A DNA stretch of 64,000 bases from Cubamyces lactineus. Its lineage: Eukaryota > Basidiomycota > Agaricomycetes > Polyporales > Polyporaceae. Below the pieces are notes generated by a model. That model saw nothing but the letters and a program-made list of their open reading frames with translations, was not told where the DNA came from and did no database searches. The translations under genes and the position numbers were made by a program. This document shows, one piece after another, positions 34,403-47,856 of the stretch (positions within the stretch are counted from its first letter, which is position 1; each line of letters starts with the position of its first letter). Location of the stretch: assembly GCA_022376465.1 (NCBI GenBank), contig JACDTU010000002.1:2728001-2792000 (forward strand), given 5' to 3'.

Positions 34403-34615
34403 ACTTTATCTTTATACATCGCATTGTAGCCGCAGGGAAGTCCAAGAGAAGTGTGGAAGGTTGTATTTCGATAGCTTGTACAAATAGACGAAACCGATGC
34501 GCGTCGATTTTGCTTGCTGATATTGTGGTCCTGCATGACATACATCGGATGGGCAGGTGTGGTATGTGCAAACCCTGTACATGCGTTTGCAACGCGGTGC
34601 GAGTTCCTATCGAAC

Positions 34616-36923
<2,308 letters not shown>

Positions 36924-36940
36924 GGTGGTGGTGGTGGTGG
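36924..36940. repeat. GGT/CCA trinucleotide repeat directly before the DDX41 start
   Basis: Consecutive GGT triplets on the plus strand run into the DDX41 start codon, so the DDX41 leader reads (CCA)n-ATG. Confidence 0.7.
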
Positions 36941-37172
36941 CTGAACAGAGACTCAAGGTACAGCGCTGCAAGCGTCCACTCAAGCGCTGGAAGGGTGCAT
37001 CGGCGGAGCGGGCCGGGGCCGGGGATAGGAATGGGGATGAGGTCACTGCGACGCTGATCAAAAGTTGTCCCAGATGAGATCGAGAGAGACTCGGAGTTGT
37101 GTTGGTCAGTATGCTCGTGTCCGACCTCTCGCACATATTCATCGATAACACCCTTTCTCCTCAACCCCCACC
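36924..37172. promoter_or_regulatory. Shared divergent promoter, DDX41 / GALT
   Basis: 249 bases between opposed start codons, with a CCA-repeat leader on the DDX41 side and CT-rich sequence on the GALT side. Confidence 0.45.
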
Positions 37173-38581
37173 ATGGCCCACATCCACTTCGACCCGTCCA
37201 CCCACCCACATCGCCGCCGTACGTGTGTTCGTCTATTTCGTCCTCAACATTTCATTGACTGACCGTCGTTCTCTAGTCAATCCTCTCACCGGGGAGCATG
37301 TTCTTGTCTCTCCCCACCGCACCAAACGGCCCTGGCTGGGTCAAACAGAACCCCCTCAACAATCCAACCTGCCCCAATATGACCCACAGTGCTACCTCTG
37401 TCCAGGCAACACCCGCGCCGGCGGTCAACAGAACGAGAAATACGACCACACCATGGTCTTTGAGAATGACTACGCGGCGGTCTTGCCTCCGCCCGGTCCT
37501 GCCGCCCCTCCAGCGCCGCACCCTTTGTTAACAACCGAACCGGTTCAGGGTGGATGCGATGTTATCTGCTTCCACCCTCGCCATGACCTCACCCTTGCCA
37601 GACTACCGCCCAAGGACATTGAACGTATCATCGACGAATGGTGCGCCATCTACAAGAGGCGCGGTGCTCAAGAGGGTATCGAATACGTCCAGATTTTTGA
37701 GGCAAGCGCGATGTGATCTATATATACCGAACGTTCCGTCTGACGTCTCTGTAGAATAAGGGTGCCATGATGGGTTGCTCAAACCCTCACCCTCACGGCC
37801 AGGTTTGGTCGCTCTCCGCTGTACCTTCGCTACCTGCCACGGAGCTTTCCAATCTAAAGAAGTACTCCCTTTCTACCCCGCCCTCGGACGCACCTCGAGG
37901 ACCTCTAAACAGAGCGTGTCTACTGTGTGACTATGTCCACTTTGAGGTGACTGTCGCACGGGACGAAGGCCGGGTCGTCCTTCAGAACGACCACTGGGTC
38001 GCCCTCGTACCTTGGTGGGCTATCTGGCCGTTTGAAATCATGCGTGCGTTGACTTGCGGGCCGAGTTGTCGCTGCGATGCTGATTCCGAGCGACCGCCTA
38101 TAGTGCTCCCGTACAAGCGACATGTGCCGTCGATCGTGCACCTCACTGATGAAGAGAAGGCGTCGTTTGCAGATATCCTATCGCAGGTCACCACCCGCTA
38201 CGACAATCTTTTCTCGTGTTCGTTCGCATATTCCATGGGCATCCATCAACGGCCAACTCCACCCAACTCGGACGCGGTTCCCGAAGACCAGGATGAAGAG
38301 AATCTGGCGCACTTACACCTTCACTTTGCTCCTCCATTGCTCCGAAGTGCATCTGTCCGGAAGTTCCTAGTTGGGTGAGAGCTCCTTCAACATCGTCCGT
38401 CTCTCCAAACACTGAGAAATTGTTTGTTAGGTTCGAACTCATGGCTGAACCCCAGCGCGACCTCACCCCAGAGCAGGCAGCCCAACGCTTGCGTGGGCTT
38501 TCGGACTTACATTACTTGAACGTCCCTCAGAGTGCCGACAACGTCACCGCGACGGAAGCAGTAGATCCCACAAACAGTTAA
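37173..38581 (+). CDS. GAL7: Galactose-1-phosphate uridylyltransferase
   Basis: Leloir pathway enzyme moving UMP from UDP-glucose to galactose 1-phosphate in the cytosol. ATG 37173 gives MAHIHFDPSTHPHRR, then after a first intron LNPLTGEHVLVSPHRTKRPW, the conserved N-terminal region. The zinc-type CYLCPGNTR and the active-site SNPHPHGQVW, whose His-Pro-His carries the uridylyl group, are both present. An intron after EIM joins to LLPYKRHVPS. The C-terminal region contains LHLHFAPPLLRSASVRKFLVG and FELMAEPQRDLTPEQAA. Five or six exons. No other galactose-pathway gene is adjacent here. Confidence 0.95.
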
Positions 38582-38673
38582 CAGCACCGACAATGTAGCC
38601 CTAATGTAACAACACCCAATATATGTCGAAGTCCCGCCTGGTACATACTCACGGTAGACCAATACTAGGGCGC

Positions 38674-41375
38674 TCAATGGTGTGCCTTCTTGGCCCTCTC
38701 GATATGTGCGCGCAGCTTCTGCTGTTTTTCCCGGAGTGAAGCCTTCTTCTTACCCTTCACCGCACCACTGGCGAGAATCATCATAATCGGCTTGTTGCGT
38801 GCCTTCTCGCGGTTCGTCGAACTGCTCGGGTTGGCTTTCTTTTTCTTGCCCTTGAGCGAGCCATACTTCTCACGGCCCTCGCGACCCTTCTCGATCGAGG
38901 CGATACGCTCTGCGTAGTCCGCCTTGGCCTTTTTGCGGGGCCCAAGAATGTCGTCCTCAGAAATGAAGGTGTCTGTGATGGGTCCATCGCCGGACGCGAG
39001 AAGCGACTTCCGTTGCGACTCGAGTGCAGCGAGCTTCCGCTTAGTGCCAGAACCTGCACCACGCTCTACTGCTTCTGACACGGCTTTTATGCGCAGGTCG
39101 TTGAGCAGGGCGAAGTCGGCGGGGGTGAGGATCTAGCACCGTTGGGTTCAGTTGTATTCTTCAGCAAGATTTGGGCAGCACGATTTACCTTGGTGGTTGC
39201 AAGCGACGAAATCCGCTTCGCGGCCTCCTCGGCGGTCTCCTGCGCGGCACCCTCTTTCTCGTCCTGCTCGTCCTTCTCTTCCTCATCATCTTCTTGACTG
39301 GCTTTGGCTTTGCCCTTGCCCTTCTTTTTGCGCTTGTCGTCCTCGTCCTCGCTGTCACTGATCTCCAGGTCTTCGTCGGTGTCAGAGTCGACGCTGATCC
39401 ACCCGTCGGAGGATTCTTCCGACTCGGACTCGACCTCCCAGCCTTCCCACGCTGCCTCGTCGTCCTCATCTTCTTCCCCGGATGCGACACCCTCCTCTTC
39501 GCGCAGCTTCTTCAGATGGTCCTCGAGGAGCTATGCAGAGGGATCAGAGAGATGCTATATGAGCTTTCACTAGGGGGGACGTACCACCAGGCCTTCGATA
39601 TCCACGGCTGCCTGAGCACTGTGGCCGAAGGGTAGCGGTTGGCTGCCCTTGGCCATACCCATGCTAGCCTCTTTGCCTCGTTCCCTCCGTTTGAGCATTC
39701 CAGGATTAACCTCACGGAACAGCTGCAGCAGACCGCGAGCTGCAGCAGTAACAGCCTTGTCGCGGCTCTTCCTGTACTCAATGAGGTCTCCGAGGAGGTC
39801 CTCCTCCATCGACCACGGCTGTCTCCGGCAGACCTCGCGGATCGCGTTGATCCCAGCTGCGATGACCTCGCTGCCGACACCCGGGTGGACGAACTCCTGT
39901 GCAATCTTGCGCACGACGGGCGTGAGCGCGTCTGGTGGGGTGAAGTCGTGCACGGACTGGGCGAGGGCGACGAGGATGGAGGGGATGCGGAGCTGGTGGT
40001 AGGTGAGGTACTTCATGATGTACGTGTAGAAGCCGAGCACGCAGAGCTTGTGGCCGCCCATGACACGCGAGAGCAGCTGCATGATGAGGATCTTGTGGTC
40101 GAGCGAGAAGCGCTTGTCGTATTTATTGAGGATGTCGTAGAGCTTCTCGCCAAACGTCTGCGGGTCGTTGAGGAGCTGGATGGCGGGGAAATTGGGCGTG
40201 TTATTCTCGGATTTCTTCTTCTGTTTCTGTGCGAGAGTGAGAAAAAAGCCGAGAAAGGCGCGGGCAACGAGTGGTAACGCACGTTCTTGACGGCCTTGGC
40301 TATCTTCTGCAACTTCTTGTCGCCACTCCTCGTCTTTTTGTTGACTTCGCGACGATGTTGGAGGGCTTTCACATCAGGCATCTTGGCGTTTGGGTCAGGA
40401 CGTCATTACCATGAGACCAAATGCGAACAACATACGTCTTCCTCTTCGTCGTCGCTATCCTCCTTGTCCTCATCGCTCCCGAGGAAAAAGTGAAGCGAGG
40501 CACTCTGCACCTTTACCACGGGGTGGAAGCAGCCAAGGGCGATGATGGAAACAGTCTTCGCATCCGTCCTGGGAAGGTTGTAAGTCGATGGACATGCAAC
40601 CAACCTCCATGCGCAGTAAAGACGTACCAGATGCCTTTCCGCCACAGCTCCTTCGTTAACACTACCGCCCACATAGCCTCTTCTCCGTTGTGACCTGGCC
40701 CTGCAGCGGCCTTCAACTTGCCCTTGTCTCCTACGACTTCGCCATCCATCCCCCTCTCAACCATGCCGAAGAGCATCGCTTGTACGGCCCTGTTCAGTTT
40801 GTGATTCTTGGTCCGGATGTTGGCCGTGCGGATGTCGGACAAGATCGTACGGCGAATGAATCCTCGTAGAGAGGAGGACGTCGTCTTCGGAAGAAGCGGG
40901 AACAAGGTCTGTAGGAGGCTGCACCGGCAAATGAGGCTATGGGTTGCACCTGAAGGTTTAGTAAACGGAAACATACGTGATAGAAGTAATAACATCCTTG
41001 TTGCGAAGCATGACCAGGTTCTGCACAAGCGAACGCCTGGTATCGGGCGAAAGCGTCCCATAGCTTTCGAGCAGTAGAGAAGAGATCTGGGACGGGAAGT
41101 CCGCAGTTTCTTTAGGGTAGCACTGAGCGACCTTTCGACGGAGTCAGATCTCGTGCAGCTCAGTAGTAAAACATTGCTAGATGTACCTGCGCGATGAAGG
41201 AAACTAGCTCCCTGAAGTGCTGAGCATTCTCGTCAGGGTTGATCTGGAATATTTGGCGGATGCTATTGTAGTGGTTCCATTGCTGCAAGAACTCCTCCTT
41301 GTATGCTGATGGGTCGCGTTTGATAAGGTTTTGCAGCTGAGGCAAGTTTGATGTAAGCAGTACGCCGCGAACCAT
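38674..41375 (-). CDS. SDA1: SDA1 ribosome-biogenesis protein
   Basis: SDA1 is a nucleolar/nuclear factor for 60S subunit maturation and export. The chosen start, ATG 41375, reads [22 protein letters not shown], matching the usual SDA1 N-terminus; an in-frame ATG at 41498 would add 41 residues that look non-homologous. Further exons give helical repeats ([11 protein letters not shown]..., [16 protein letters not shown]), then an acidic patch, [16 protein letters not shown], and the conserved block [21 protein letters not shown] very acidic Ser/Asp/Glu segment near 39500-39270 is followed by a Lys-rich tail ([19 protein letters not shown]). About eight exons. All expected regions are present. 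Confidence 0.92.
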
Positions 41376-41666
41376 GATGAAACGCCCAGCAGGGAGGAGG
41401 TTTAGGGAGAGAAGACGGTCGTAGGCCTCAAGTTTTGGACGCACACTGGCTGCAGGTGGATGGGCGCCTACAAAAAACCCGTTTGGATGGATTGCCATAT
41501 GCGGATGGGATGATCAGAGACACAAGCGCCCACAGAAGTCCCACTACCGCAACAAGCGCGGGCGGCTGATATAAGCAGGAACCCGATTCAAAGCATTGCA
41601 ATTGTGAGCATTAGCAGACGTGATATACAGCAAGCGGATATGTGCGTTGTACAAGGGTATCCTTCT

Positions 41667-42612
41667 TCATGAACTGGCAGCGACAGTCTCAGCGGGTGCA
41701 GCCTCGGTAGTGGCAGCTGGTGTAGTTGCCGCCTCCCTCTTCTCAGCTGTGGGCGAGCTAACGTGCCCGCCGCGGCCTCTTCCTCGACCTCCACCGCGCC
41801 CACCTCCACGTACGGCACCGCGGATACCGATGGACTGGGCAGGCTTCTTCTCGCCATCCTCATTCGTTCCTTCCTCGGCCTTCTTGGGCTGCTTCCAGTC
41901 ACGCGCAGGCTTTCCTGAGTCCCACTCACGGCTCTGTATCTGAGCAGAGTGGTTGGAATGGCATTCGATGAATCACGGTTGAGTGCACGACGCACCTTGT
42001 CCATCTTACGGCGAGCGTTCTGCTCGCGGGCCTTATCCACGTTCTCCTGCACTTTCTTCATCTTGGCCAACTTGGCACGCTCAGCTGCTTGCGTCTTCTT
42101 GTACTCCTCCTCATCGGCTTGCACATCCTGCATCCACACATGAGCCAAAGTGCCACGGCACTATTCGCATAGAGCATTCGAACCAGTCGCCTCTGCTTGA
42201 TCTTCTCGTTCTGCTCGCGTATGCGCGCCATACGTTCTGCTAGCTCTTCCTCGCTCAGTTTGTCCTGCACAGAATTCAGTCGACGTCACACAAGTGCACA
42301 GCGAGCAACACATACTCGTTGGGCGCCGCCGGTCTTGACACGGTCAGGGTTTACATAAGGCTTCTTCTTCTCCTTGGGATCCTTCTTGCCGTCGGCCGCG
42401 TCTGCCTGTGACTGGTCCGCATCTCCTTGCGCTTTCTCGGAAGAGCCGTCTGGGGACTTGGACGCGTCTTCACCAGAGGGAGAGGGACCCTTGGCGTTCA
42501 CGGAAGCTGTAGGATCGGCCGAGTCTGGGTTGTCCTTGATCTTGAGAGCTTCGAGATCGAGACCAAGGGAGTTCGAGGCGGCAGCCTGGTCAGCGGCCTG
42601 CTTGTCGGACAT
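41667..42612 (-). CDS. Small charged RGG-motif protein (putative RNA-binding)
   Basis: ATG 42612 starts MSDKQAADQAAASNSLGLDL. An Asp/Ser/Lys-rich low-complexity region is followed by KPYVNPDRVKTGGAQR. Three or four short exons then encode a highly charged helix (EEELAERMARIREQNEKIK and KLAKMKKVQENVDKAREQN). The final exon has an Arg-Gly-Gly stretch (RGGGRGGGRGRGRGG) before an Ala/Thr-rich tail ending at TGA 41667-41669. No structured domain is recognised. RGG boxes bind RNA and are often methylated; a role in translation or mRNA handling is inference. It diverges from PGK across 295 bases. Confidence 0.75.
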
Positions 42613-42907
42613 GAATGAGGAAGGTGGAAGTCCCTGAGGGAGACTAGAGCTGCCTCGACGAGAGACGAGTGGATATGGAGCGGAATACGATTGGGCGAGA
42701 GTGAGCCTCGGTCGGTAGTTGACGGAGGGAGAGGACGGGGCTTGGGTTGCCTGTGCTAATACTGGCTGCCCAAGCGCCCGGTGGAATGTGCCGGATTCGT
42801 GACTTCATCGTATCGACCATGGGCGCTTCCGCCGGATATAAGCCACCATCCGCAGATCACACACCTCCTCAATCGATTGCACATTTCTCTCCCCAACCAG
42901 CCCAGCC
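42613..42907. promoter_or_regulatory. Shared divergent promoter, RGG protein / PGK
   Basis: 295 bases between opposed start codons. A GATATAAG TATA-like element at about 42835-42842 lies roughly 66 bases before the PGK ATG and is followed by a CT-rich tract, as expected for a strongly expressed glycolytic gene. Confidence 0.55.
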
Positions 42908-44531
42908 ATGTCCATCGCCAACAAGCTCTCCATCACAGACCTCGATCTCAAGGGCAAGCGTGTCCTCATCCGCGTCGACTTCAATGTCCCCATGCAGGAT
43001 GGCAAGGTCACCAACCCCGCCGTACGTCCAATCTCAGATCTCCCAATATCTACGCGACCCTCACGCATTCATTAGCGTATCGTAGCCGCTCTTCCTACCA
43101 TCAAGTACGCCATTGACAATGGTGTGTAGTAAATTCTTCATTGCTACCTGGATGGTACTCATAGGATAAATAGGCGCGTCCAAGGTCATCTTGATGTCGC
43201 ATCTTGGCCGTCCCGATGGCAAGCCCAACCCCAAGTACTCCCTTGAGCCCGTTTCCAAGGAGCTCGAAAAGCAACTTGGCAAGTCCGTAATCTTTGCCAA
43301 CGAATGCGTTGGTCCCGACGTAGAGAAGACCGTCAATGAGGCTCCTGAGGGCTCCGTCATCCTGCTCGAGAATCTCCGCTTCCACATCGAGGAAGAGGGC
43401 TCCAGCAAGGACAAGGATGGCAAGAAGGTCAAGGCCGACCCCGCCAAAGTACAGGAGTTCCGTGAGGGCCTCACCAAACTCGGCGATGTCTACGTGAACG
43501 ATGCTTTCGGTACCGCCCACCGCGCGCACTCGAGTATGGTCGGCGTCAAGCTCTCCCAACGTGCCGCTGGGTTCCTCATGAAGAAGGAACTTGACTACTT
43601 CGCTAAGGCCCTTGAGCACCCTGAGCGCCCCTTCTTGGCTATCCTTGGTGGTGCCAAAGTTTCGGATAAAATTCAGTTGATTGAGAACATGCTGGACAAG
43701 GTAATGTTGTCCATCTAGCCTTGGCGAACGTGCGTTCACATGGGTCCAGGTCAACTCGTTGATCATCTGCGGTGGCATGGCTTTCACCTTCAAGAAGACG
43801 CTGAACAACGTCAAGGTAAGCCCCTTCACGAGTAAGCCAACTGTTCCTGTGAGACTTACCATTTTGTCACAGATCGGCCAGTCCCTCTTCGACGCCGCTG
43901 GTTCCGAGAAGGTTGCTGCCCTGGTCGAGAAGGCTAAGCAGCGGAACATCAAGATTGTGTTCCCTGTCGACTATGTCATCGCCGACAAGTTCGACAAGGA
44001 CGCCAAGGTTAGTTTGTCCCAGACGTTTCATAGCATCGTGAAGTGTTCATGTTCTGGCAGACCGCAACCGCCACCGATGAGGAGGGCATTCCTGACGACT
44101 GGATGGGCCTGGACGCTGGCCCGAAGAGCCGTGAACTGTTCCGTGAGACCGTCTTGGAGTCGAAGACCATTCTCTGGAACGGGTTAGTGGACATTCCATG
44201 AGCTTCAGCGACAGAGTACTGATACTATGAATCAGACCTCCCGGTGTCTTTGAGTTCCCGGCCTTCGCCACTTCATCGAAGGCTCTCCTCGATGCTACCA
44301 TCGAGGCCGCCCAAAAGGGTGCCACCGTCATCGTTGGCGGAGGTGATACTGCCACTGTCGTCGCCAACTACGGCGCGGAGGACAAACTAAGCCACGTCAG
44401 CACCGGCGGCGGCGCCAGTCTCGAGCTCCTCGAGGGCAAGGTGAGTTAACAGTCTGCTCAGAGTGACGAATACCTCTGACACGATGCAAAAGACCCTCCC
44501 CGGTGTTGCGGAGCTGAGTGAGAAGCAGTGA
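42908..44531 (+). CDS. PGK1: Phosphoglycerate kinase
   Basis: Glycolytic enzyme transferring phosphate from 1,3-bisphosphoglycerate to ADP in the cytosol. ATG 42908 ([19 protein letters not shown]) with RVDFNVPM, then [51 protein letters not shown], and [14 protein letters not shown]. The last exons carry ETILWNGP-type sequence ([15 protein letters not shown]) and the nucleotide-binding GGGDTATVV, ending AELSEKQ. About eight exons, estimated 417 residues, the normal length. No peroxisomal signal is seen after the stop codon or in alternative frames of the last exon. Confidence 0.97.
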
Positions 44532-44923
44532 GTTGAAGTTGTGAAGTTTGAGAAACGTGCGAGAAGTCATCCGTTGTATTCGTATTAGGACCCGGACTGT
44601 GAGGTTGTAATTGCTAGATAGAAGTAATTGAACTTGTAAAGATTGCAAGCCCTTACCCTACATGCGCGTTGCTGTAGAACTGCCAGGCACAGAAGGAGCA
44701 GAGTGGGTTATGAGCCGTGGTGGCTGGTCTCCGAGATCTGCTACACTCCTTTTCAGGAGATGCGGCTGGCGCCTACACTGCGGCGTGGACGGTCTCACAG
44801 CAGCCTGGATCTTTCAGCTCTACTCTTTCCTCCTGTCGACTCGTCTGGTAGGAACACCTGTATCCACACATTCGCTGTGTTACTTGGCACGCCCTGTCTG
44901 CCTCTGTCTGGGCTTTCTACATC
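44532..44923. other. Spacer between PGK and the JHD1-type gene
   Basis: 392 bases containing the 3' flank of PGK, AT-rich around 44540-44640, and the upstream region of the next gene. No coding signal was seen. Confidence 0.5.
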
Positions 44924-47502
44924 ATGGCTCGCTCACGACGCCGTTCCGGCAGGACACAGAAGACGCCCGACCCTGCAGGCGCCACCGATGATGATGTACA
45001 ACCGCAACCCGCGCAAGACGGGGAGGATGACCGCCAGGATGACGACGACAGCTGCCCGGCATGCAAAGGGAGCGTTCCAGAGGGCGGTCAAGTCGCCGCC
45101 GATAAGGAGAAGTGGGTAAGGTGCGACGCGTGCAAGACGTGGTTCCATTGGCGGTGTGTCGGAGAGGGGGGCGACCTGGACGCGGTCGACAAATGGTCTG
45201 TCTTATTTCTCGTACATCCGGGACTATGTCTCGCGGTCCTAATGCTGCGCTTTGGTGATAGGTTTTGTGGTAGTTGCTTGGACGCGGACCCAGCGCGCGT
45301 AATTACGATGAAGCCTCCGGCGCGCAAGTCCGCGCGGAAGAAGACCCAGCGAGATTATGCAGGGCTGAACGTGGGGAACGAGTCTGATCCCGGCAGGTTT
45401 TTGCGCATGATGGAGGGGAAGGTTATCAAGAAGGACCCGTTCAAGCGTATGAAGGGCAGCGAGGTCGGCGTGGAGTGGCTGGAGGCTGACGAGAGTGCTA
45501 TGAAGGAGCCGATAGTCGTGGAAACTGAGGACGGGTTGGGGATGAAGATGCCACCTGCGGGGTTCACTGTGGATGATGTAGTCGAGGCACTGGGTGAAGA
45601 CCACCCGGTGGAGGTAATTGGTACGTTGGTTAAAGTGTGTTCGGGGGCGGCACGCGGGCAGGTGCTCCTCCTAACTCAGAAACATGAGACTCATGCCGTC
45701 ATAATGCCGGATTTTGCTCTTCAGACGTTGCAACTCAGTCGAATAGCCCAAACTGGACACTGGGAAAATGGCTCGAATACTGGCACACGGAACCATCTAA
45801 GAGGGACAAGATACGGAATGTCATCTCGCTCGAGATTTCGGGGTCGCAGTTAGCCGACCAAGTGCTTCCCCCTCGCATTGTACGAGAGCTAGACTGGGTT
45901 GAGAAGTTCTGGCCAAACACCAAGAAGGGTCGGGGCCATAACTACCCTAAGGTCCAGCTATACTGTCTGATGGGTGTTGGCGGGGCTTGGACCGTAAGCA
46001 GCTACCATCAGGTATCGTGCCACAAAGCTGATATATTCGAATCAGGACTGGCATATTGACTTCGCGGGATCATCGGTATACTACCACATCCTCAGCGGCG
46101 CTAAGGTACGACGCATAGATGTATGCGCTAGTGTAAGACGACGAACACTTGATAGGTCTTCTACTTCATACGTCCAACACCTGCAAATCTGGCGGCGTAT
46201 GAACGTTGGTCGGGAACGGAGGTCCAAAATCATTCTTGGCTTGGCGACATGTGCGACGTAGTATTCAAGGTCGAATTGAAGGCGGGAAACACGATGATTA
46301 TACCAACTGGCTGGATACATGCTGTGGTCAGTCCATCATCGCTTCTGTGGCTAAGACTTTCCATGACGGTTACCATGCAGTACACCCCTGTTGATACGTT
46401 GGTCTTTGGAGGTAACTTCTTGCATTCCTATAATGTCCCGACGCGTGAGTACTCGTAATATTGATACAGATATGATGCTAATCCCGGGTGTAGAGCTGCG
46501 TGTACGGGATATCGAGATTGCGACGCATGTGCCGAAGAAGTTCAGGTTTCCTTTCTTTGTCAAGAAAGTATCAATCTATCTCACATGTCGTATCCGTCTA
46601 ACATACCTTACTACAGGCTGTGCTGGTACGCCGGCGAGAAGTACTTGCGGGACCTGAAAGCGAAGGAGGAATTCTCTCCACGGGTCATGGAGTCTGTTGA
46701 AGCTCTCGCTGACTTCCTTGTGTCTGAGGCGCGAACGATGGAACGGGGAAGCGATTCCGCCAAACGGCAAGCTAAAGAGGAAGTGCCAGGGGATCGTATC
46801 AAGGATGCACCTGCGCTAGCTAGGGAGTTGCGGTGGCGTGCGCGGCATGCGGCGGGTTACTCCAGCGAGGACGACAACCGAGGTAGCCGGAAGACCAAAG
46901 GCGCAGTCAACGGTGACGGTGCGGTCAACGGCATCGGCAACAAACGCAAACGCATCGCCATGGAAAACAGTGAGGATAGCTTGGAGCTCTTCCGTAACTT
47001 CAAGCGACCCTCCTGGGATCGAGTAGAGGAGCGTCCGACAGAGAAGGAGAGTCGCACGGCAAGGGTGCGCAAGCCCGACACGAAGGCGCAGGATTGGGTG
47101 CAGGCGTGGGTCAGCGGGAGTGGAGATGCGGAGGTGGAAGATGGAGAGGAGGCGCAGGTCGAGCGGAAGCGAGACGTGATTGTTAAAGTGCGCAAGACAG
47201 CGAAAGGGCTGGAGAGGCAGAGGGTTGAGCGGGTCCTGGAGGAATGGGTGTGGAATGGAGGGACCTCGACAGCCTCACCACCTCGCTCATCCGCGTCGAA
47301 CTCGAAGACGGAGCCCATTGCGTCGAGCTCGGAGGACAGACCACCGCCAAGCACGGCGAAGGACGAGCCGACGGATCAGGACACGGCTATGGAGGACGTC
47401 GCGCCGGCTGCGCCAGAGGCAACACATGGTGCCGGGATGAACGGGAGCACGAGTGCAGGAGCGGAGACCTCGGTGTCAGTGGTAGGCGCGGAGAGTGGAT
47501 AG
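44924..47502 (+). CDS. JHD1: JmjC histone demethylase, JHD1/KDM2 type, with PHD finger
   Basis: A 2-oxoglutarate/Fe(II) demethylase of methylated H3K36. ATG 44924 is followed by a basic/acidic leader and a PHD finger ([12 protein letters not shown], then [17 protein letters not shown] and WFCGSC across an intron). A linker leads to the JmjC domain, rebuilt from several exons: [30 protein letters not shown] with the His and Asp iron ligands, the 2-oxoglutarate region [19 protein letters not shown], and [19 protein letters not shown] with the distal His. After [19 protein letters not shown] the C-terminal third is disordered and charged. All iron ligands are present, so it should be active. The first start gives a complete protein. 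Confidence 0.93.
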
Positions 47503-47856
47503 TTAGCTACAGTCAGTTACTCTACTACCGGGTACTAGTATCATTATTTGCTTCGAGTGTTCGCACGTATGTTGAAGACGAGAGACGAAGGATGATGAAG
47601 GGAATACGGATGTGGATGTCGAGCAGCTGTTGGCGATCAGAGGACAAGCATGGCGCCGGCTGTGCTGCCAGTCACTAGTCAGGTCTTCATCTACATCTCC
47701 ATCTTCTCACTTCCGTCCACTCTCCCATCCACGCCCTCTCCTTCCACACCCACACGCTCCGCCCTGCCCCCCAGCTCCAACCGCAGCTAGGGCCTTGGCC
47801 TCTGAATTTGCCTCCGTCTTTCGCTCCTTACGTCCGCCAAGCCAATCGTCAACACG
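47503..47856. other. Promoter and leader region of the Skt5/Chs4-like gene
   Basis: 354 bases. The second half (about 47690-47850) is strongly CT-rich on the plus strand, a typical fungal 5' leader. No gene was seen. Confidence 0.5.

Noticed and set aside
43101..43952. 283-codon frame antisense to PGK
   Set aside because: It is the mirror of strongly codon-biased PGK exons and has no similarity to known proteins.
44529..44590. Cryptic peroxisomal signal on PGK by stop readthrough or alternative splicing, as known in some fungi
   Set aside because: The codons after the TGA end in Ser-Tyr-stop with no SKL-like tripeptide, and the other two frames of the last exon stop without one.
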